Source: Pleurotus djamor (taxonomy: Eukaryota > Basidiomycota > Agaricomycetes > Agaricales > Pleurotaceae). Taken from it: a DNA stretch of 13,902 nt. The position numbers and the translations under genes are program-made. This document shows positions 1 through 6,451 of this stretch, piece by piece. The notes beneath the pieces were generated by a model. It saw nothing but the letters and a program-made list of their open reading frames with translations, was not told where the DNA came from and made no database searches. The stretch's first letter is position 1; the number at the start of each line of letters is the position of its first letter. The stretch is from the NCBI GenBank assembly GCA_029747585.1, contig JAPEVF010001101.1, forward strand, positions 1-13,902, given 5' to 3'.

Positions 1-273
1 TGGTGGGAGTGAGGGACAAGACAAAGCGCGCCACTTACTTCCTCAACAGACCATCGACACGCTGTCCACGTGCCTTTGTTGAACCCTCGTGATCCAAGTT
101 TCCCCTATCTAATATCTGCGCTCAAAAATAATGTGAACTGACGAACAAATAAACTAAACCTTTCCAATTATAAAACTGAACCTTCCCCTAGATCACGCGG
201 CGGTTCACTTTGTGGTTCACTTTTTCAGGTTCACTAAAAAGGTATACTAATATTTTCTACCGTCGATGTTCTC
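1..273 (-). repeat. Left arm of a perfect 273-bp inverted repeat (KDZ element 5' end)
   Basis: Every base i from 1 to 273 is the complement of base 4062-i. I compared the whole arm line by line with 3789-4061 and found no mismatch. Identity stops at 274 (A, where the other arm predicts G), so 273/274 is a true repeat border. The outer end coincides with the window edge, so the repeat may continue to the left. The mirror arm lies just upstream of a KDZ transposase ATG, so this arm is inferred to be the 5' non-coding end of a second copy pointing left. It contains three GGTTCACT boxes, a CACGTG palindrome (67-72) and an AT-rich stretch. Confidence 0.95.
202..235 (-). promoter_or_regulatory. Three subterminal GGTTCACT boxes, left arm
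   Basis: GGTTCACT occurs at 202-209, 214-221 and 228-235, spaced 12 and 14 bases apart start to start, about 40-70 bases inside the repeat border. Short direct repeats near a transposon end are commonly transposase-binding sites. That role is inference here. Confidence 0.5.
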
Positions 274-643
274 ACTCTGATGGCGTGAGGCGTCCCTGAA
301 AGTTGTCGCTGATTGAGAAAGTGTGAATCAGTTTGGAAAGACCGATGTTCCCTGAGAGAGCGACCTGGAGATCAGAAATGCGACAGAGGGTTAATACCGT
401 GGACGGCGTATGTTTATGTGCGGGACTTTGGTTGGATTTGGTGAGATACAGAGATTCATAGAGGATGGAAGCGTAGATGGAGTAGAATGAATGAGAAACG
501 AGGAGGAGATGTCGGATTGGACGACGATCTTTGAGGGCGATCGTGTAATCGGTGATGATCAAGTCAAGGATTTCGGGGGGAAGCTGAAGGAAAGTCAGCT
601 GCAGCGTCTGCAGACGAGCTCTACAGTTTTCATACCTGTACAC
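272..643 (-). pseudogene. F-box protein fragment truncated by the left repeat
   Basis: The open frame on the minus strand encodes an F-box-like start (QLPPEILDLII, then RHLLLVSHSFYSIYASILYE), the usual LPxE..I ... L..VS..fy....p.lY pattern of fungal F-box proteins. About 60 further residues resemble the linker to a leucine-rich region. Fungal F-box/LRR proteins normally run for 300-500 residues; this one stops after about 120. Its stop codon straddles the repeat border: T at 274 is host DNA and GA at 273-272 belongs to the repeat. I read this as a gene cut by insertion of the element. There is no ATG in frame ahead of the F-box, so the 5' part needs an upstream exon or is also damaged. An intact F-box protein would recruit substrates to an SCF ubiquitin ligase. 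Confidence 0.6.
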
Positions 644-733
644 ACATCTGAATCGATTCCTCCAGAGGGCGACGTGGACGTAAGAAGGCGGTGAGCGGGA
701 AAAGAAAGTTCGCTATCCAATGTTCAGGTACGT

Positions 734-949
734 TCAGTATTGACTGTGAGAAACTGATTGCCCACGATCACGGCTTGACCAAATCCCATATACTCTACAG
801 GTCTCCGGCTTGATCAACTTGAACCGCTTCAGTCTCGGACGCTTCAGTTTCAAATAGTTCCATCCACAATAGACTCGTGTTCTTGCGGTCTCTGGAATAT
901 CCCACGGATTCACGGCACTCTCTCTGGGTTGGCCATGGAGAGGGTTCAT
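734..949 (-). CDS. Hypothetical short ORF
   Basis: This ATG-started open frame of 71 codons is rich in Arg and Lys, with a run KLKRPRLKRFKL. It has no domain I recognise. It lies between the F-box fragment and another minus-strand ORF (973-1266), so all three may be remains of one minus-strand locus, but I found no splice pair that joins them in phase. It may be a chance ORF. Confidence 0.15.
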   Translation of the reverse strand: MNPLHGQPRESAVNPWDIPETARTRVYCGWNYLKLKRPRLKRFKLIKPETCRVYGIWSSRDRGQSVSHSQY

Positions 950-972
950 CTTGTTGTACGTGTATTACATGG

Positions 973-1266
973 TCACTGTCGCACTCTACGACTAGTCATC
1001 ATTGATTCGTCTTCTGACGCAGCTGGTGCGCTGCCATCCTCTTCAACTGATGGCATGGGCGGATAATCGCATTCTTCTACCGAGTTTGGCACGAAGAAAC
1101 TTTTTCTTCGTGTACGAGAGTATACTTTGGGGAGCTTCGTCACCGCCTCGAATTTGTCTACATCAGACTCATCCCATGTTGCTGTTGAAGAAAGCCATCC
1201 ATCCACCCGAATGTTGACCGCATTCGCGTGAATTGCGAATTGACTCTCGAAGCTTGCCTCCTCCAT
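973..1266 (-). CDS. Hypothetical protein, acidic C-terminal half
   Basis: This is an ATG-started frame of 97 residues. The first half is mixed (DGWLSSTATWDESDVDKFEA). The second half is acidic and Ser/Pro-rich (SVEEDGSAPAASEDES) and then ends in TSRRVRQ. The composition looks coding rather than random, but no family is recognised. It lies upstream of the truncated F-box fragment on the same strand and is transcribed away from the plus-strand F-box gene. It could be an exon of a larger damaged gene. Confidence 0.3.
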   Translation of the reverse strand: MEEASFESQFAIHANAVNIRVDGWLSSTATWDESDVDKFEAVTKLPKVYSRTRRKSFFVPNSVEECDYPPMPSVEEDGSAPAASEDESMMTSRRVRQ

Positions 1267-1775
1267 CTAATCACGAAACGCTTTGGAATTTAACGTTTAA
1301 CCGTGTTTCCTCCTGTGAGCTTGTTTTTTCACGGACTTGGATGGACCCAGGGTCGTTGCAGCTCTCTCAGCCCTGACACTGTGGACATCGTCTACGTAAC
1401 GATTCTGCTGTGGAATTCATGGCTACGTCTATGGTACTACTTCGTGACCGTGTGTATTCTATTACCCAGCTCCGTGTTTATTCTACCAGTACTTCCCTGA
1501 CCCCTTTCATTCGAGTCCCCATTATCACTGACGTCACCCGCTCACATGCGCGCTATAAGCGCTTCCTTTCTTATCCATCGAACATACCATCTTTCACCCA
1601 CAACCAACCATTGATCAAAGTCATCGGAAGGCTCGCTTGACAAACTCGTGGTCAAGAAACCACGGGGGAGGATCTGGTGTTGCAACCCTGACTCTTTGTC
1701 TCCCAGATAAGAAATCAGAACCCGGGCTTTCATTTTTGACGATCTCCCACTTGTCTCCCACTCATCAATTGAGAA
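1267..1775 (+). other. Non-coding stretch upstream of the F-box gene
   Basis: There is no convincing coding frame. The stretch holds pyrimidine-rich segments typical of fungal 5' regions and a CTATAAGC motif at 1551-1558, about 220 bases before the proposed start at 1776. It is probably the promoter and 5' leader of the F-box gene and may also serve the divergent minus-strand ORF at 973-1266. Confidence 0.35.
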
Positions 1776-3172
1776 ATGGTGCGTCGTCTGCTTAACTCCA
1801 ACGCTTTCTTGAACCCCTACTCACCGAAATCCAATGCCCATCCAACGACATCCAGTCTGTTCACTCGCTCCCAAATGAGGTCTGGTCTGAGATACTCAAG
1901 GGATACAGTACACCCGATCGACGAACCCTCCTTCCTATCCTCTCCGTGTCAAAACGGTTGTACAGACTCACTGTACCATTGATCTATCAATCCATTTTCG
2001 TGATTCGTATCATCGAGGACACGACGGATCTCGAACTCATCACAAACTTCCCATGCACGCCGATCTACGTCCATGCCTTATCCTCCCTCCTATCCACCCT
2101 ACGGGCGAGATATCCTCTTCTTGATCTTGCTCTGGGCGCTCATATCAAGTCATTCGGTTGGACGTCGTCCACGTCTTTTTATTTCACAGAAAGTATGATG
2201 ATGACACTCACTCATCTATTTCGTTTTTTCTCGCATCTACAACGACTCTCCGTCGCGGCGGGTTCGTACACGCGTACCGCTGACCTCCTCCAACGACTAC
2301 CGCCATCGGCCCAATTAACGCATTTCGAGTTGAGTTCGAACGATCATGGTTGGTCTTCGTCAGACGTACAAGCTCTCCTCCGATGCTCTCCTTCGTTGAC
2401 AGTACTCTCCCTGCCATCAAGGGATGAGTGTTGGGAGAAAGAAAGTCCCTTGACACTCGACGAGGTGCCGCTTCCAAATGTACGACACCTCAGAATCCCG
2501 CAATCGTTATTATCCGCCTTCACGCCAGTATTCGCATCGGCAAAGGTTGAAGGCTTGACGCTTGATCTACGAGCCTCTGTGAATTCTAGGGAACTCGAAG
2601 ACGCATTCTTTACCAATATCCATGCGCAAGAACGTAAAGTCGAAGCAATCCTCAACGAGAAGTACTGGATCTTGGAGAATTTGAGGTGCTTGGAAGTTAT
2701 GTGTGATCAAGTACAGGCGCAGTTGAGTTTGATGAAGGTTTTGGGGAGCTTGCGGTGTGTGGAGTATGTGCGTATCACGGCGCCGATTGAGATGACTGTG
2801 AGTGTCTTCGGTCCGGAAATTCGGAAGACTCTTCTTACTAACCGTTCTATTCTATTCTAGGACAGGATAAAGACGGATGAATTCCTGAAAATCCCCTCCC
2901 AAAACCTGAAATACATCCTCATCGGTTCGAAACATGCGCCCAGCCGGTACTACTTTACCGCAGTCGCTCTATTCGAGCACTTCCCTTCTCTCGTCATTGT
3001 GGATTTCGCGTCCCATGATGGTCTTGTTGAACCGAAGAAACGATTTGTTGTGCGGTTCTTCCGGGGGAGAGTGAGGGGGTTTAAGATGGTTAGGCTTGAG
3101 GTGTGTCCGCCGTTGGAACAGTGGTGGGAGGAAGTGGAGCGGATGGTCAAAATGGAAAGTAGTGGCTTGTAA
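1776..3172 (+). CDS. F-box domain protein (spliced, about 418 aa)
   Basis: An F-box (SLPNEVWSEIL ... LLPILSVSKRLYRLTVPLIYQS) opens the main exon. It is followed by about 350 residues with leucine-rich spacing typical of basidiomycete F-box/LRR-like proteins, so the likely role is a substrate receptor of an SCF ubiquitin ligase. Proposed exons are 1776-1778, 1856-2797 and 2861-3172. The last intron (2798-2860) is clear: GTGAGT donor, CTAAC branch site and TTCTAG acceptor. It joins ..PIEMT to DRIKTDEF.. in phase, and the frame ends at TAA 3170-3172. The main exon has no ATG before the F-box and a TAA upstream at 1793. I therefore propose that ATG 1776 is followed at once by an intron (GTGCGT ... 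CTTAAC ... CAG, 1779-1855), giving MSVHSLPNEVW. The start is the uncertain part. The gene lies between the inverted-repeat arms and looks intact, unlike the F-box fragment at 272-643. Confidence 0.75.
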
Positions 3173-3217
3173 GCTCATAATGGAACAGTCGTCCGTGTAT
3201 CTTGGTTGGGCGATACT

Positions 3218-3508
3218 TCATGATGTGGGATATATTTGATCAGCTTTCTCCGCGAGTCGGGGAACGGGTTTTCTGACCGTCAAAAAATATCTCGGTGACC
3301 TGACGTGTAACTGTATAAATACTTGCTGTATCTGCGACCTTTTCTCCGGTTCTAGTAGTCCATCGGGGAGCAGAAGGTCAATTGGGAAGGAAATTACTCC
3401 GTTCCATGGGTTGAGCGCTCCGATGGCGCTTAATTCTCGGCTATCTCCGTTTCGTGTTTGCACGACCACTTCGTTCACCGTACTTTTGTCTCTCGACTCG
3501 CCCATCAT
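3218..3508 (-). CDS. Hypothetical protein (96 aa ORF)
   Basis: The minus-strand frame from ATG 3508 to a stop at 3218 is convergent with the F-box gene, with a 45-base gap. Its sequence (GALNPWNGVISFPIDLLLP, then a basic C-terminus) has no recognised domain. The frame stays open upstream to about 3568 without another ATG, so a 5' exon is possible. No clear splice site was found. Expression evidence would be needed to accept it. Confidence 0.25.
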   Translation of the reverse strand: MMGESRDKSTVNEVVVQTRNGDSRELSAIGALNPWNGVISFPIDLLLPDGLLEPEKRSQIQQVFIQLHVRSPRYFLTVRKPVPRLAEKADQIYPTS

Positions 3509-3788
3509 ACATGAGTATGAACTTCGCTGCGACACTCTCGCTCTCACCAGTCGCTCAAACACTCCCAAGGCTTGGAGCGGCTCGTAGGATCCTGTCTTGC
3601 TCCGACTTTGAGTTTACCGTTTTCCACCATCCCTCGTGCTCTCGCGTTTCGACGGCTTCTGTGCTGGCGTAACCATCGAGTGCATACACTGATTTGTGAA
3701 TGTAATGCGTGTATCACACGCGCGCATAGGCTGTGCTCTCTCTTAGCTTCAACACGAGAGCACCTTCCAAGTTGAATTGCCGTTTTTC
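3509..3788. other. Unassigned sequence up to the right repeat arm
   Basis: Short frames exist on both strands, but none shows a domain or clear splice sites. The stretch ends with CGTTTTTC at 3781-3788, directly before the repeat terminus. If the right element inserted here, one copy of its target-site duplication would be the last few of these bases. The other copy is not identifiable. Confidence 0.3.
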
Positions 3789-4061
3789 GAGAACATCGAC
3801 GGTAGAAAATATTAGTATACCTTTTTAGTGAACCTGAAAAAGTGAACCACAAAGTGAACCGCCGCGTGATCTAGGGGAAGGTTCAGTTTTATAATTGGAA
3901 AGGTTTAGTTTATTTGTTCGTCAGTTCACATTATTTTTGAGCGCAGATATTAGATAGGGGAAACTTGGATCACGAGGGTTCAACAAAGGCACGTGGACAG
4001 CGTGTCGATGGTCTGTTGAGGAAGTAAGTGGCGCGCTTTGTCTTGTCCCTCACTCCCACCA
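3789..4061 (+). repeat. Right arm of the perfect inverted repeat; 5' end and promoter region of the KDZ element
   Basis: This is the exact reverse complement of 1-273. It starts with GAGAACATCGACGG at the border with unique DNA and ends at the base before the ATG of the transposase gene (4062). It must therefore carry that gene's promoter and 5' untranslated region. Visible signals are three direct AGTGAACC boxes near the terminus, a TATAAT-like stretch at 3890-3895 (about 170 nt before the ATG) and a CACGTG palindrome at 3990-3995. The promoter role is inferred from position only. Confidence 0.95.
3827..3860 (+). promoter_or_regulatory. Three subterminal AGTGAACC boxes, right arm
   Basis: AGTGAACC occurs at 3827-3834, 3841-3848 and 3853-3860, mirroring the left arm. 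The boxes are 39-72 bases from the inferred element terminus at 3789. They are candidate binding sites for the element's own transposase or for a regulator of its gene. The evidence is the repetition and location only. Confidence 0.5.
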
Positions 4062-6192
4062 ATGCCCTCAATCTCGCTCATAGCGCTCTTGAAGGAGCTC
4101 TCTCCACATGAATCCCTCCTGGACTCTCTGTCACTGCTCGACGTGATCAAATTCTACCAAGTTTGTTGTCACATCAAACCCGAGATATGTCTCTTTGCTG
4201 CGCGCCCAACCGACCCACCTTGTGCCCTCCCCACACACATATGCATACTTCTAATGATGTATCTCGGCATCCCGGATGTGCATGTCGAGGCCCTGTGGTC
4301 TAGCTTGAAGGAAACGATCTGGAATGACGCCGATTCCATCACCTTCCCTCTGAGCAAGACTGAGATGGACAAGCTCGACCTCTACGGAAAGATGATCGAC
4401 ACCCCGTCGCGATGCATTGGTTGGTAAACTGATGATATAAATAGCTATCTCTGACATTGTATTTAGCATCGCGGATGTTCTATCCACCCGTCTCTGCTTG
4501 CACGCAATGTGCCAAGCCGTTTCGCTATTCGACCATCTCCAGATACCGGGTTACCCACTTCTCTCTGCGCCATGGAAGTCGTGATGCGTATACTACATCA
4601 TTCTCATGCTCCAGTATGTTGTCCTTCCTTCCTCACACTTGATTTACGCGCTAAAACATCATCCCAGAATGCGTGATCCGTTTCTATCCGAATTATTACA
4701 TCGAGAAGAAGACTCGCTTTTACTATACGTCCTCCGTCCCTTCGGTCATTCAGATTGAAGACCACGCTTTCGTCAGCGCTGAGCTGTGCGAACTCTTCAC
4801 CCACTGCATGCTTTTCGCTTGGGTGTCTTCCCAAAACTGCAGTAATATTTTCAATCACTCCCTTTCCCAACGTACAGACTTGGAGCACGACTCCACCCTT
4901 TCGCTCAGCTCGGAGCAGGCCAGCCGAGCCTTCCTTTACAATGCTCTCCTTTGTGAATCATCCGAACGCTGTCAACCACTTGTTATGTCTGAATCGGGGG
5001 ACAATGATGCGCGACTGAAGGATGCCTTGGAGCGTCGGAACCGGGAGTACATCTACAATGGTTAGCCAGAGCGTATGCATGCCTGCGAAGTTTGTGAGCA
5101 CATTATAACTGATGAGCAGACTGGGCAAATATGTGAGTTTCGAACCAATCACTCACATGTTTATGGTAGGCTTACATCGGCATCTTAGCCTCACTACGGG
5201 CGGTCGTCACAGATGGGATTACTCTCGGAAGGCCTTGCTGCAAGGTTCATAACTGCGAGAACCCTTTAGTAAACAACCGAGCTCATTTCTGCGCCACACA
5301 TTCCGATCGCAAGTCGCAATGTGTATTCAAAGATTGTACAAGTCAAGCTAGTCCTGGGTATCAGACATGCNCNCTCGACTCACATCGTTCTGTGGAAAAC
5401 CACCATAAAGCTCGCGGCAAAGGGCTCTTCCAATGTGCGCAGCGCCTGAAACGCATTGGACACTCGACCGCCTATCTTGAGGATTCAATTGGGAAATCAG
5501 TGGTCTCCACCGAAGAGATCGCGGATATCAGCGAAGACGAAGAAGATGATCCAACGCACAAGTCAGATGCTGGGAATCGGGAGCCCAAAGCGCGGTTTGG
5601 AAGACGGCGCACACACAATGAACAGCTTGTCGTCGCATGCTGTGGTGTAGTCACTGGACGTGTCACAATGTACGGTGCCGAAGCCATTTCAGGTGTCAAG
5701 GTACACATCTTTCTTCGAATTTTTAATAACTGTACTCATCATACGCAATGGCAGGATGTCCTCAAGTCCATCTACCAGACACGAGAAGACCTGCCCACAG
5801 TCATCTTCTATGACAATAACTGTCACCTTCAAGCTCACCTCCTCAAGCAGGGAGATACATACTTCCAGAACACCATCCTTCCTGTTGACGTCTTTCACTT
5901 CAAGTCAAAGCACAAGAAGACTGACGAATTCTGTCAACGTCACTGCAATCCGGCACAGTGGAAAGAGCTCGTCGACGTGAAAACCAACAAGTGGCGCTTC
6001 AATTCTTCGATTGCAGAACAAGTCAATGTTTGGATGGGTGGATACATGGCGGTTGTTCGCGAGATGCTTCCCTACCATTTTGACTTCTTTCTAGATGAGA
6101 TGATCAAGCGACGCAACCAAATCATAGTTCGCAAGTTGAAGACTCAAGGGAGTATCCNNCATACCGAATTCCTNNNACGGGAGTATCGATGA
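4062..6192 (+). CDS. KDZ transposase with CxC5/CxC6-like cysteine clusters; in-frame stop, probably a pseudogene
   Basis: The modelled exons are 4062-4419, 4467-4613, 4668-5132, 5189-5700 and 5755-6192. Phases agree throughout and total 640 codons. The start is the ATG directly after the repeat. The N-terminal part carries CxC pairs (YPPVSACTQC; CSKCVIRFYPNYY; HACEVC), as in the CxC5-like module attached to KDZ transposases. A second cluster (TLGRPCCKVHNC ... FCATH ... CVFKDC) matches the CxC6-like module. The C-terminal part has KDZ signatures: YDNNCHL (Asp about residue 514), DVFHFKSKHK, and FNSSIAEQVNVWMGGY (Glu about 582), ending in FFLDEMIKRRNQ. The family moves DNA by cut-and-paste, using an RNase H-like fold. 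I do not see an obvious first catalytic Asp. Codon 301 is TAG (5063-5065). An alternative donor at 5061 (GTTAGC) has the same phase as 5133 and would remove the stop but also the HACEVC pair. The N bases at 6158-6176 make the last residues unreliable. Confidence 0.85.
5063..5065 (+). other. In-frame TAG stop inside transposase exon 3
   Basis: The exon frame reads REYIYNG, TAG, then PERMHACEVCEHI. The sequence after the stop continues in the same frame with the family's expected Cys pair and ends at a good donor (GTGAGT, 5133). The stop therefore interrupts a real exon. One C-to-T change from CAG would explain it. Sequencing error is possible in draft data. Confidence 0.7.
5371..5373. other. 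Ambiguous bases (NCN)
   Basis: Two N bases make one unknown codon in the CxC6-like region of the transposase. The reading frame is not disturbed. Confidence 0.99.
6158..6176. other. Ambiguous bases near the transposase 3' end
   Basis: The N positions are 6158-6159 and 6174-6176. They lie in the last ten codons of the transposase frame, so the stop at 6190-6192 and the junction with downstream sequence are uncertain. Confidence 0.99.
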
Positions 6193-6451
6193 AAACGACG
6201 ACGAAGACCGCAAGCAAACCACGCAAGACACGCAAGTAGAGAGATTTCGCAATTCAATAGGACGGGGAAGAGTGTAAGGAAGTCTCCTTGCACGAAGATG
6301 TCTCCTGGGAGTCCCCTAGGACGCTCCTAGAGCCAAACAGAGACAAATAGGTAGATTATATATAAGGCAGACACCAACGTTTGTGTAGTTCAGCTTTTGC
6401 TATCCCAGAACTTGGTCCTCGTATCGCCGTCTGCCTTTCTGAGTGTCCTTT
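6193..6451. other. Intergenic stretch between convergent genes
   Basis: The stretch separates the 3' ends of the transposase (plus strand) and the DUF2235 gene (minus strand), so it should hold both 3' untranslated regions and polyadenylation signals. A short perfect hairpin, CTAGGA-CGC-TCCTAG, lies at 6316-6330, and an AT-rich run (TTATATATAA) at about 6355-6364. No coding frame was seen. Confidence 0.5.

Larger units (their letters stand above)
3789..6192 (+). mobile_element. Partial KDZ (Kyakuja-Dileera-Zisupton) DNA transposon
   Basis: The 5' non-coding end (3789-4061) is defined by the inverted-repeat border, and the transposase gene follows directly. Reading 6193-6451 I found no reverse complement of the left terminus (GGTATAC...ATGTTCTC), so the 3' end is lost, diverged, or displaced by the poor-quality sequence with Ns at 6158-6176. 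The right limit given here is the stop codon, not a proven terminus. Confidence 0.7.

Noticed and set aside
1..4061. A single 4-kb transposon with 273-bp terminal inverted repeats carrying an F-box gene
   Set aside because: The outer end of the right arm falls one base before the KDZ start codon and the arm supplies that gene's leader. The true element border is therefore more likely the inner one (273/274 and 3788/3789). Sequence left of base 1 would be needed to exclude it fully.
4024..4083. A GTAAGT...TAG intron across the KDZ start codon
   Set aside because: The signals exist, but splicing would remove ATG 4062. The upstream ATG (near 4007) runs into TGA after three codons. The MPSISLIALLKEL start fits an N-terminal helix better.
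5120..5132. A micro-exon between two short introns to avoid the TAG at 5063
   Set aside because: Reading from acceptor 5119 ends in phase 2 at the 5133 donor, which does not match the phase-1 acceptor at 5188. The continuous exon frame with HACEVC fits the family better.
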